Numbered from the stretch's first letter, positions 16,110-23,495 are shown. The stretch is DNA of 25,462 nt from Leptospira ellinghausenii (GCF_003114815.1 NZ_BFAZ01000016.1:1-25462); one strand, 5' to 3'. Made by a program: numbers and translations. Notes: generated by a model not told the origin, from the letters alone.

Positions 16110-16127
16110 AAGCTCAAAAAAATCACA

Positions 16128-17213
16128 ATGAAATGCATTTATTGCTCCACTGAAATTACTAAAAAATCAGAAGAACATATAATTCCTCAATCCATTGGGG
16201 GCAAATTAACAACATTCACAGTTTGTGAAGAATGTAATCATGAACTTGGAAATAAACTGGATAAAGAGCTTTCAAATTTAACAAAAATAGCATCCGCAAT
16301 GCTAAATGTTCACCGAGATAGGGGTAAAAGTCCAGGAATACAACTAACAGAAAAGGAAACAAATGAACCCTATGTTTTAAAATCCAAAAAAGGTCTAAAA
16401 TCAGCCAGTGACATTTTAAAAATTGGAGATAATGAATACAAAATATATTATAATAATGAAATCGATTTAGAAAAAAAGTTAAAAATATTAAATAAGAAAG
16501 GAAATAAAAATTTAATTTTAAATGGGGAATCGCAATATCAAGATAATCCGAAATTCGAATTCATGTTTTCAACTGGGAATTATAAAGCTTTAAGATCAAT
16601 AGCGAAAATTGCATATGAAGCATATTTACATTTCGGTGGAAATATTATCTGGGTAAAACATCTGATCTCTTATATAAAAGGATATTCTGCTGGATATATT
16701 GTATTTCCAAATTACAATGAATATCCAGCAGTAGAAGATTTTTGGGACAATAAACCTACGCATTCAATCTTAATATATGGAAAAACAGAAATTAGACAAT
16801 TAATTGCACAAATTTCACTATTTGATACGTGGAGATATATAGTTATACTTAACGACAACTATCTAGGAGAAAATGTATTAATAACCTTCATTCAAAATAT
16901 AGAGGGAGAAATACAAGAAAACAAAATAGAATATAAAAATATAATATTTCCTCCTGAAATAGAAAAAGACAATTTACAATACATAACACCTAAGAATACA
17001 TTAATACTTCAATCATATTCGTATCGACTACAAAGATTATTTGCATATGAGAATATAAAATCAAAAATCGGCACCCGATTGTATACCGATATACTAAACT
17101 ATAAAAAAGGTACAATTATAACAAAAGAAATTGCAATGGATATTTCTAAAAATTCAATTAGTAATTTTCGTTCAGAAGTAATTGATTTCAACAACAGCCG
17201 TTTCCAAACATGA
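16128..17213 (+). CDS. HNH endonuclease family protein (cassette c15)
   Basis: A protein of 361 residues from the ATG at 16128. The first 45 residues are a compact HNH module: zinc-binding CxxC at Cys3/Cys6, the EHIIPQSIGG strand with the catalytic His (17), and a second CxxC followed by Asn-His (CEECNH, Cys33/Cys36). The layout is that of HNH_5-type nucleases, which nick or cut DNA with a metal ion. The rest (about 310 residues) has no recognised domain and may be a specificity or regulatory region. An in-frame ATG at 16104, inside the R' core, would add eight residues (MRKLKKIT). HNH proteins with long unknown tails are common in phage-defence loci. The stop lies 5 bases before R''. Confidence 0.82.
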   Translation: MKCIYCSTEITKKSEEHIIPQSIGGKLTTFTVCEECNHELGNKLDKELSNLTKIASAMLNVHRDRGKSPGIQLTEKETNEPYVLKSKKGLKSASDILKIGDNEYKIYYNNEIDLEKKLKILNKKGNKNLILNGESQYQDNPKFEFMFSTGNYKALRSIAKIAYEAYLHFGGNIIWVKHLISYIKGYSAGYIVFPNYNEYPAVEDFWDNKPTHSILIYGKTEIRQLIAQISLFDTWRYIVILNDNYLGENVLITFIQNIEGEIQENKIEYKNIIFPPEIEKDNLQYITPKNTLILQSYSYRLQRLFAYENIKSKIGTRLYTDILNYKKGTIITKEIAMDISKNSISNFRSEVIDFNNSRFQT

Positions 17214-17217
17214 GCCA

Positions 17218-17385
17218 GCGCATAACAGCGACTTACCGCTTCGCTTCGGGACAATCCCTCGCTCGGCCTTCGGCAAATTCCCTTTCTGGCATTCGCCTTG
17301 CTTACGCAAGCTACATGCCAGTCCCTAACGTCCCGTTCCGGGACTCAGGGTCAGGGAACTTCGGTAAGTCTAGTTCGTTATACGC
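17218..17385 (+). repeat. attC site 15
   Basis: R'' GCGCATAAC at 17218-17226 and R' GTTATACGC at 17377-17385. L boxes GACTTACCG and CGGTAAGTC pair. Body type D with a TTCCCT / AGGGAA arm. It closes c15. Confidence 0.92.
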
Positions 17386-17425
17386 AATGGGTAAAAATTC
17401 ATTCATATTTTGGAAAGAATTTATC

Positions 17426-17440
17426 TTGACAACTTGTCAA
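17426..17440 (+). promoter_or_regulatory. Palindrome TTGACAACTTGTCAA, candidate operator/promoter of the toxin-antitoxin pair
   Basis: A perfect 7-base inverted repeat with one central base, 22 bases before the antitoxin ATG. It contains a consensus -35 (TTGACA) on each strand. The Phd family is known to bind palindromes in its own promoter, so this is the likely autoregulatory site. No strong -10 is visible; ACTATT just before the ATG is the best match. Confidence 0.55.
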
Positions 17441-17462
17441 CATCTCGCATTCTCAAACTATT

Positions 17463-17699
17463 ATGAAATCCTATGCAGTTGGCGAATTAAAATCTCACTT
17501 TTCTGAAGTTCTTGAATATGTTAAGAAAGGTGAAAAAGTTGGGATTCTTTTTGGAAAAAACAAAAGAACTATCGCTATGATTGTTCCGATTAACCAAAAG
17601 TCTGATGCCAAAAGAAAAATTGGCCTGCTTGATGGAAAAGTTAAAATAACTTTTGAAAAGAATTTCTCCATTACCGAAGAAGAATTCTTAAACATTTAA
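17463..17699 (+). CDS. Phd/YefM-family antitoxin (cassette c16)
   Basis: A protein of 78 residues, the usual size of the family. The N terminus MKSYAVGELKSHFSEVLEYVKKGEKVGI matches the Phd/YefM DNA-binding fold in pattern, with the strand-helix-helix order and the KGEKV turn. The C-terminal third is acidic and probably folds on the toxin. The stop TAA overlaps the toxin start in TAATG, so the pair is translationally coupled. It should bind the palindrome upstream and repress the operon. Confidence 0.88.
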   Translation: MKSYAVGELKSHFSEVLEYVKKGEKVGILFGKNKRTIAMIVPINQKSDAKRKIGLLDGKVKITFEKNFSITEEEFLNI

Positions 17700-18100
17700 T
17701 GACTTATTTATTAGATACTCATGCTTTACTTTGGGTAATTGGTGATTCAAAACAATTAAGTAAAAATATCATCAAAATAGTTCAGAACCAAGAAAATCAG
17801 ATTTTTGTTAGCGCAATCTCTTTATGGGAAATTTCTTTAAAATTTAAACTCGGAAAACTGAAACTTTCAGGTTTTAAGCCTGAGGAAATTCCAAAATTAC
17901 TTGAAAAATTGAACATAAATATAATTGAGCTAAGCCAAGAAGAAGCGTCTTCTTACCATAACTTGAAAGAAGATTTTCATAAAGATCCATTTGACCGAAT
18001 GCTCATTTGGCAATGTATATCAAGAAAACTAACTTTCATCTCTAAAGATTCAGAGATAAAGAAATATAAAATATCTGGATTAAAAACCATTTGGTCTTAA
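17699..18100 (+). CDS. vapC: PIN-domain toxin, VapC-like (cassette c16)
   Basis: A PIN-domain protein of 133 residues with the full acidic set: Asp6 (LLDTHALLW), Glu44 (LWEIS), Asp96/Asp99 (DPFDRML) and Asp117 (SKDSE). Toxins of this family are metal-dependent RNases that cut tRNA or rRNA. The LLDTHALLW opening is typical of the subgroup paired with Phd-type antitoxins. It starts at the TAATG overlap with the antitoxin. This is the third toxin-antitoxin unit in the window. Confidence 0.9.
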   Translation: MTYLLDTHALLWVIGDSKQLSKNIIKIVQNQENQIFVSAISLWEISLKFKLGKLKLSGFKPEEIPKLLEKLNINIIELSQEEASSYHNLKEDFHKDPFDRMLIWQCISRKLTFISKDSEIKKYKISGLKTIWS

Positions 18101-18109
18101 TTACCCACT

Positions 18110-18274
18110 GCGTATAACAGCGTGGAAACGCTTCGCTACGGCACAAGGCCTCGCTTGGGCTTCGCCACATTCCTCTCCGTCACGCTTCTTGCACGCAAGA
18201 AGACGCGCCGACGCTAACGCCTACTACGTAGGCTCAGCTACGAGGAACGTCGTCTCCACTATTTCGTTAATTGC
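18110..18274 (+). repeat. attC site 16
   Basis: R'' GCGTATAAC at 18110-18118; R' is GTTAATTGC at 18266-18274, brought in by the next cassette. L boxes GTGGAAACG and CGTCTCCAC pair. Body type C. It closes c16. Confidence 0.9.
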
Positions 18275-18299
18275 AATTAGTTGATATAAAGAAGAAAAC

Positions 18300-18438
18300 G
18301 CGCAAATTTTTTTATGAGGGTCTTGTCGATTAACGCTTTGGAAGAGAACAATTTAAGCTATGCTCTCCATCAAAGTGCAGATAAAGATTTTTGCTTTTTA
18401 AAAGTTAAGAGAAAATTTGCGCTCGATTGTAGGACCCT
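18300..18438. repeat. Interleaved inverted repeats in cassette c17
   Basis: GCGCAAATTTT at 18300-18310 is complementary to AAAATTTGCGC at 18412-18422. AGGGTC at 18317-18322 is complementary to GACCCT at 18433-18438. The order A, B, A', B' would give an H-type pseudoknot if both formed in one RNA. TCGATTAA also occurs twice (18326 and 18440). A structured RNA or a protein-binding site is possible. Confidence 0.45.
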
Positions 18439-18469
18439 TTCGATTAAACTTTTATTCTATATTAACTAA
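18314..18469 (+). CDS. Possible small ORF in otherwise empty cassette c17
   Basis: An open frame of 51 codons that starts MRVLSINALE and stops 2 bases before the R'' box, a position typical of real cassette genes. There is no convincing ribosome-binding site (a weak AAGAAG lies 20 bases upstream) and no recognised motif. The segment also holds interleaved inverted repeats, so it may act as RNA or DNA instead. Confidence 0.3.
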   Translation: MRVLSINALEENNLSYALHQSADKDFCFLKVKRKFALDCRTLSIKLLFYIN

Positions 18470-18471
18470 CT

Positions 18472-18646
18472 GCAATTAACATCGCCTTAACGCTCACTCG
18501 GGCACTTTTCCACTTCGCCTCAGATTCCTGATGAAATCTGATTCTCGTGGGGCCCTCGCTCGGCCTAAAGGCACATTCCGTGTCACGCTAACGCCTCATA
18601 GAGGCTCAGCTACACAGAACGTCGTTAAGGCTGATTCGTTATACGC
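18472..18646 (+). repeat. attC site 17 (divergent)
   Basis: R'' is the variant GCAATTAAC at 18472-18480; R' GTTATACGC is at 18638-18646. L boxes GCCTTAACG and CGTTAAGGC pair. The body is the longest and most divergent (175 bp), with a private hairpin CAGATTcctgatgAAATCTG region, but keeps the type C core (CTAACGCCTC, GAGGCTCAGC). It closes c17. Confidence 0.85.
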
Positions 18647-18676
18647 AAGCACGGAAACAATTTTTAAGAGAAAAAG

Positions 18677-19675
18677 ATGAAAAACCTAATAGAATGGTCA
18701 GAAAATAAAAATGACTTTAATCAGTCAGTTATTCTGGGAAACGGAGCAAGTATAGCTATTGATTCAGCTTTCAGTTATAGTTCATTATTTGCAAAAGCGA
18801 AAGAATTACAAAATCTAAATGAGGATTTAGAAAAAATTTTTGATCATTTTGAGACCAAAGATTTTGAATTTGTCTTACGTATGCTCTGGCATGCAACTAA
18901 GATTAATGAAACATTAAGCATTGAAGAAGAAAAAACCCAAGTCGCTTATAAAACTATAAAAAATGCATTAATTCAATCAGTTCAAAATAATCACCCAAAA
19001 CAGAGTAAAATCGACTATTCTTTACCAAATATAACAAATTTTCTATCAAACTTTTCAGAAATCTACTCTCTAAATTATGATTTACTTATCTATTGGTCTA
19101 TATTACTAGGAAACGAAAAAACCAAAAATCGCTTTAAAGATTGTTTCATCTCCAGTGAATTTAAATCGGATTGGGAAAATTTAAAAGAGCCATACGGAGA
19201 AGCAAAAAAATCTACTTTAGTATTTTATCCTCATGGAAATCTAGCTCTTGAAACAAATATCATGGGTATAGAAAGAAAAGTTAAAGCTAAAAAGAATATA
19301 GATTTACTAGAAACAATATTTGATAGATGGAATAAAGGAGATTCAATCCCACTGTTTGTATCAGAAGGTCTGTCAAATCAAAAGCTTAATACAATTAAGC
19401 GAAGTAACTACCTTGCAGAAATATACTATAATGCGTTTTCAAAAATATCCGGAAATTTACTAATATATGGCTGGTCTCTTTCCGAACAAGATACTCACTT
19501 AATAAAAACCTTAAATAAAGATAGAATAAATAAAATTTGTATTTCAATCTTCACAGGAAATTCAAATTACATTGATGAAATAGAGAGAATTGAAAAAGTA
19601 TTAAAGAAACAAGGATTTAATGAAAAAGATATCTCATTCGTAGATTCTAGTTCAAAAAGTCTTTGGATATATTAA
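18677..19675 (+). CDS. DUF4917 / SIR2-like protein (cassette c18)
   Basis: A soluble protein of 332 residues that fits the DUF4917 family, a branch of SIR2-like Rossmann folds. Visible elements are the nucleotide-binding loop VILGNGAS (Gly21-Ser25), an SLNYDLLIYW strand-helix (Asn133-Tyr134-Asp135) matching the SIR2 NYD motif, a FYPHGNLAL segment with His186 in the place of the SIR2 catalytic-type histidine, and LLIYGWSLSEQDTHLI near the end. SIR2-like domains of this kind in defence systems hydrolyse NAD. A TTAAGAGAAAAAG ribosome-binding region stands just before the ATG. The gene is alone in its cassette. An NADase defence effector is the best guess; no partner gene is present. Confidence 0.8.
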   Translation: MKNLIEWSENKNDFNQSVILGNGASIAIDSAFSYSSLFAKAKELQNLNEDLEKIFDHFETKDFEFVLRMLWHATKINETLSIEEEKTQVAYKTIKNALIQSVQNNHPKQSKIDYSLPNITNFLSNFSEIYSLNYDLLIYWSILLGNEKTKNRFKDCFISSEFKSDWENLKEPYGEAKKSTLVFYPHGNLALETNIMGIERKVKAKKNIDLLETIFDRWNKGDSIPLFVSEGLSNQKLNTIKRSNYLAEIYYNAFSKISGNLLIYGWSLSEQDTHLIKTLNKDRINKICISIFTGNSNYIDEIERIEKVLKKQGFNEKDISFVDSSSKSLWIY

Positions 19676-19683
19676 CCGTGCCA

Positions 19684-19848
19684 GCGTATAACAGCGGGGA
19701 AACGCTTCGCTTCGGCACTTCGGCCTCGCTTGGGCTACGCCACATTCCCTTTCTGTCACTCGTTTGCATTAGCAAACTACGTGCCAGTCCCTAACGTCCC
19801 GTCGGGACTCAGGGTCAGGGAACGTCGTCTCCCCTAGTTCGTTATGCG
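19684..19848 (+). repeat. attC site 18
   Basis: R'' GCGTATAAC at 19684-19692 and R' GTTATGCG at 19841-19848. L boxes GGGGAAACG and CGTCTCCCC pair. Body type B. It closes c18. Confidence 0.92.
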
Positions 19849-19876
19849 AAATAAACCAAAAAAATTGAAAATCTCA

Positions 19877-20566
19877 ATGAAATCTTTAACCTACTTTTTA
19901 ATATTTCTAAATATACATTGTTTATCAAGGACTGCAACATCCCTTAAAGATAATCCATTAAAAAATTTCGAAAATAATTTATCTAAAATTTCTATTACAG
20001 TAAATAATCCAGAGAAATATATCTTATCTATCGATTTCTATATACAAGATATAGATTCTTTTAATAATAATGATACCAAATTCCTACCAACTTACTACAT
20101 TAGTGAGTCAATCAACGATGACAAAATTTCTTTCAACATTCCCAAAGGAAAATATATTGGTTTTCTTCAAATTCATTCAAAAAAGCAATTTCCTCTTTAT
20201 AAAACAATTTCAGGTGTGCAGGTTATCTATTTTGGAATAGATGATTTTTATAAAAAAAACGCAATCAATTTCAACAAATGCGAACAAAATATAGTCAACA
20301 GTTCCGTTTTTTATAAAAAAATTAATAGAACGAATTGCAATTTTTTTAATATTGAAAAAGAAGAGATAGTATTGAATTTTTCTTTGACTAACAAAATATT
20401 CCTTAATCTCGAAAAATCCATTCCACAATCATGGTTTAGTTTTTCATATGCTTTTTTACATGGTCCTCAGCCGTATCCTTATGCGCTTTTTCTCTTAATC
20501 CAAGTTCCATTTGGATTTTATTCGGAAGATCAATTAATAAACTTTGATAATATTCATGAATTTTAG
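19877..20566 (+). CDS. Probable lipoprotein of unknown function (cassette c19)
   Basis: A protein of 229 residues from the ATG at 19877. The start MKSLTYFLIFLNIHC is a lipoprotein signal with Cys15. The mature part has beta-rich segments (KYILSIDFYIQDID, KGKYIGFLQIHSKKQFPLY) and a hydrophobic C-terminal third (AFLHGPQPYPYALFLLIQVPFGFY) that may lie in or on the membrane. An in-frame ATG at 19844, inside the R' core, would add 11 basic residues (MRNKPKKLKIS); the later start gives a standard signal peptide. Function unknown. Confidence 0.75.
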   Translation: MKSLTYFLIFLNIHCLSRTATSLKDNPLKNFENNLSKISITVNNPEKYILSIDFYIQDIDSFNNNDTKFLPTYYISESINDDKISFNIPKGKYIGFLQIHSKKQFPLYKTISGVQVIYFGIDDFYKKNAINFNKCEQNIVNSSVFYKKINRTNCNFFNIEKEEIVLNFSLTNKIFLNLEKSIPQSWFSFSYAFLHGPQPYPYALFLLIQVPFGFYSEDQLINFDNIHEF

Positions 20567-20596
20567 TTATCATAATTATTATATAAATGGTTTACT

Positions 20597-20764
20597 TCGC
20601 ATAACAGCACCTTAACGCTTCGCTTCGGGACTTCGCCCTCGCTCGGTCTGCGACACATAGGCTTTCTGTCACTCGTTTGCTTTCGCAAACTACGTGCCAG
20701 TCCCTAACGTCCCGTTCCGGGACTCAGGGTCAGCCTACGTCGTTAAGGCTAGTTCGTTAATTGC
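20597..20764 (+). repeat. attC site 19
   Basis: R'' TCGCATAAC at 20597-20605; R' is GTTAATTGC at 20756-20764, from the next cassette. L boxes CCTTAACG and CGTTAAGG pair. Mosaic body: type A outer arm, type B inner arm. It closes c19. Confidence 0.9.
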
Positions 20765-21086
20765 AATGTCCAAAAAGTGATTTAGAAGTTTCTGTTCAAA
20801 TTTTCGCTGTTTGTGAAATTTCATGTTCTTTGTCATGCTCTGAGAAAGCCGAGTTTGATTTTGAATGTTTATTTGAAGAGATTTTATTAAAGTTTTTAGT
20901 TAGTTTTCGTCTTTCTCATTATTCAATTACTTTGCTTTTTTCACTCACAGTTCTGTTTTAATATGCTCTGTTTGGGATATTTCAGCGAAAATTAATCAAA
21001 AACAAAGAGTCGAATTTATTTATCTCTTACCAATATTTTTGGCCTTGATTCTTTCTTAATTTTATCTTTTCTATAACTTGGACACT
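20765..21086. other. Cassette c20 body without a convincing gene
   Basis: About 320 bases hold no credible gene on either strand. The only longer frame (20761-20961) would start with a TTG in the R' core, has no ribosome-binding site and gives a Cys- and Leu-rich sequence with no motif. The ATG at 20766 opens a four-codon frame (MSKK). An 11-base inverted repeat is present: AATTTTCGCTG at 20799-20809 and CAGCGAAAATT at 20983-20993, extendable by a GAAAT/ATTTC step across a 5-base bulge. It could be a structured RNA, a promoter cassette or a decayed gene. Confidence 0.55.
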
Positions 21087-21251
21087 GCAATTAACATACG
21101 CTAACCGCTGCGCTTCGGGACTTGCGCCCTCGCTTGGCCTTCGGCACATAGGCTTTCTGTCACTCGTTTGCATACGCAAACTACGTGCCAGTCCCTAACG
21201 CCTCTTCGAGGCTCAGGGTCAGCCTACGTCTGTTAGCTAGTTCGTTATGCG
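21087..21251 (+). repeat. attC site 20
   Basis: R'' is the variant GCAATTAAC at 21087-21095; R' GTTATGCG is at 21244-21251. L boxes GCTAACCG and CTGTTAGC pair imperfectly. Mosaic A/B body with inner hairpin GCCTCTTCGAGGC in place of the usual GTCCC hairpin. It closes c20. Confidence 0.88.
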
Positions 21252-21275
21252 ACATGGTATAAAATTTTAGAATCA

Positions 21276-22112
21276 ATGAATAAAAAAAACATATCTATAA
21301 TAATTTTTATTCTCTTTTTAAGCTGTAAAAATCATGAAAGATTTGAATCCGAAAAAGAAGAATTTGCAATTGTTACTGCTTCAATTCTAAATTCTAGAAA
21401 AAATCCTGATCTCAAATCGGATATAGTTGGAAAATTCTCTTTTGGTTCTCCAATATTTATTAATTCTAAGGATTCTTTTGAAGATACTATTGATGGTGAA
21501 AAAGGAAAATGGATTAAAGAGAAAGTAACAAATGGATATATATTTAGTAAATATTTAATAATTACTTCTGGAAGTATCCTAAAACTTAAGGGTGTTGTCG
21601 ATATTTGCAACTTTCCTTGTGGTGGTAGCTGTTTTATTCCACCTGGAGATCTATATTTAGTCGGTGATTTCTATATAGAGATAGATGATCACATGGATTA
21701 TCTTCCAGAAGATAGAACCCCTTGCTCTACTATTAGAATTGGTAACTGGAAGCAAGACAAGAATGAATTTCAATTTTCCTCGCCAATCAAATATGCCGGC
21801 TTTAATGGGAAAAATAACCATTGTAGGATTACATTCTTAAGTAATTTAGAAAAAATTGGTGATAAAATCATTTTGGATCATTTGAAAAAACCTTTCAATT
21901 TAAAAAAAATGTCCGATTCAAAAGGAACTTATTACATTATAAATAACAAAACGATTCATGATCGTTCCAAATATCATGAATATTGTTCTGAACAATCTTT
22001 ACATGACAAAGTAATCGAAGTTTTCGATTCATATTATATTGATGAAAAAATCGACAGAAATAATCTTTTTTCCAACTATTCGAATAAATTTAATGAGAAA
22101 ATTAGTGAATAA
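21276..22112 (+). CDS. SH3-domain lipoprotein (cassette c21)
   Basis: A protein of 278 residues with a lipoprotein signal (NKKN start, hydrophobic run, lipobox LFLSC with Cys17). Residues about 27-95 read as an SH3-like domain: ASILNSRKNPDLKSD, FGSPIFIN, GKWIKEKVTN and GYIFSKYL. A cysteine-rich stretch follows (DICNFPCGGSCFIPPGDLYL), then a beta-rich tail. No ribosome-binding site is clear, but a mini-ORF starting at the R' core ATG (21247) ends 6 bases before this ATG. It shares its plan, but little sequence, with the genes at 82, 12069 and 13163. Confidence 0.82.
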   Translation: MNKKNISIIIFILFLSCKNHERFESEKEEFAIVTASILNSRKNPDLKSDIVGKFSFGSPIFINSKDSFEDTIDGEKGKWIKEKVTNGYIFSKYLIITSGSILKLKGVVDICNFPCGGSCFIPPGDLYLVGDFYIEIDDHMDYLPEDRTPCSTIRIGNWKQDKNEFQFSSPIKYAGFNGKNNHCRITFLSNLEKIGDKIILDHLKKPFNLKKMSDSKGTYYIINNKTIHDRSKYHEYCSEQSLHDKVIEVFDSYYIDEKIDRNNLFSNYSNKFNEKISE

Positions 22113-22128
22113 TTGAAATTATACCACG

Positions 22129-22293
22129 TCGCATAACAGCGACTTACCGCTTCGCTTCGGGACAAGCCCTCGCTCGGCCTGCGGCAAATTCCCTTTCTGG
22201 CATTCGCCTTGCTTACGCAAGCTACATGCCAGTCCCTAACGTCCCGGCGGGACTCAGGGTCAGGGAACTTCGGTAAGTCTAGTTCGTTATACG
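22129..22293 (+). repeat. attC site 21
   Basis: R'' TCGCATAAC at 22129-22137 and R' GTTATACG at 22286-22293. L boxes GACTTACCG and CGGTAAGTC pair. Body type D with a TTCCCT / AGGGAA arm. It closes c21. Confidence 0.92.
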
Positions 22294-22325
22294 ACATCAT
22301 TTAAAATTTAAATTTCGGAAAAAAA

Positions 22326-23318
22326 ATGAAAAACACTAATTACATAAAACAAATTTCCAATGCTCTAAAAACCCTCAAAAAAGAGACATTAAAAAAACAA
22401 AAAGCTAGTCTTGAATCGTTCCCTTTATGGAATGACTTAGATTATAAGGATGTTGAATTTGCAACTAATGAAATAATAAATTTACTTGAAACTGGAGTTG
22501 AATCTAACTCATTTGTAAATCTTGCCTTCACGACAGTCTCAAATCTAGCAAATCAAATAAATAACCTTGCTAGCTTGTATTCAACTCTTGAATCTACTCC
22601 ATCTCTTCAAAATTATCATAACTATATTGCTAATCTTGATAATTTCAGAACCTTTTGCAGAAATTATGGTATTTATTCAGAAATTCAACTCACCCCAATA
22701 CTTCCCGAAACTAAAAATTCGATCAATATAGAATTAGGAAAACTCATACAAGCAAATAACGAGGTACAATCTTTAAAAGATGATATCAAACAATTAATAA
22801 GTCCAACAATCGCCGGAAAGCTATCAAAATCGTACGCAGACAGAAAGAAATTTATTTTCTTTGGAAGATTATTTGCACTTATTCTAATAACTGTTTCTTT
22901 ATACTTTGGTTTGTATTATACAAACAACTTAATAAAAGATATTTTGACATCGACTAAAATAGAATCTATAAACAATGATACGAATGAAATTAGTGATAAA
23001 ACAGAAACTATCAAAAACAATATAACTTTAACTTACATTATCCTAAGGTCTCTTGCACTTATACCGATCTATTCTCTAATAATATTTCTAATAAATCAAT
23101 ACATCAAAGAAAGAAATATCGAGGAGGATTACGCACATAAGGAAGCAGTTTCATCTACATTAAAAATATTAGGAGAATTAATTTCTGATCCGGAGAAAAA
23201 AGACTCTGTTCTGTTATCTGCTTCTCAAATTATTTATAAGAAACCGATCGAATCAAAGGAAAGTAAAAATAAAGACATCACTTTTTCGATTAAGGAAATT
23301 AAAGATTTATTGAAGTAA
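22326..23318 (+). CDS. Two-TM membrane protein with helical N-terminal domain (cassette c22)
   Basis: A protein of 330 residues. The first 170 residues are soluble and helical, with coiled-coil character. Two membrane helices follow at about 175-198 (FFGRLFALILITVSLYFGLYY) and 237-260 (YIILRSLALIPIYSLIIFLI). The short C-terminal part opens with EEDYAHKEAV (about residues 266-275), a motif I have seen in bacterial two-TM proteins of unknown function. The 38-residue loop between the helices is polar. A CGG/A-rich ribosome-binding region precedes the ATG. Candidate membrane effector; not assigned to a family. Confidence 0.8.
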   Translation: MKNTNYIKQISNALKTLKKETLKKQKASLESFPLWNDLDYKDVEFATNEIINLLETGVESNSFVNLAFTTVSNLANQINNLASLYSTLESTPSLQNYHNYIANLDNFRTFCRNYGIYSEIQLTPILPETKNSINIELGKLIQANNEVQSLKDDIKQLISPTIAGKLSKSYADRKKFIFFGRLFALILITVSLYFGLYYTNNLIKDILTSTKIESINNDTNEISDKTETIKNNITLTYIILRSLALIPIYSLIIFLINQYIKERNIEEDYAHKEAVSSTLKILGELISDPEKKDSVLLSASQIIYKKPIESKESKNKDITFSIKEIKDLLK

Positions 23319-23327
23319 AAAATGACG

Positions 23328-23495
23328 TCGTATAACAGCAACTAACCGCTTCGCTTCGGGACTTGCGCCCTCGCTCGGTCTGCGACACATAGGCTTCTGG
23401 CACTCCCCTTGCATCCGCAAGTGTCGTGGCCAGTCCCTAACGTCCCGTTGGGACTCAGGGTCAGCCTACGTCGGTTAGTCTAGTTCGTTAGCCGC
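23328..23495 (+). repeat. attC site 22
   Basis: R'' TCGTATAAC at 23328-23336; R' is the variant GTTAGCCGC at 23487-23495, from the next cassette. L boxes ACTAACCG and CGGTTAGT pair. Body type A. It closes c22. Confidence 0.9.

Noticed and set aside
17210..17506. 98-codon + strand frame running into the antitoxin gene
   Set aside because: It translates attC 15 and then a wrong frame of the antitoxin leader.
20761..20961. 66-codon frame in cassette c20
   Set aside because: It needs a TTG start inside the R' core, has no ribosome-binding site and no recognisable domain.
22076..22300. 74-codon - strand frame
   Set aside because: It is the reverse translation of attC 21; similar reverse frames occur in other attC sites (8982-9170, 15766-16017).
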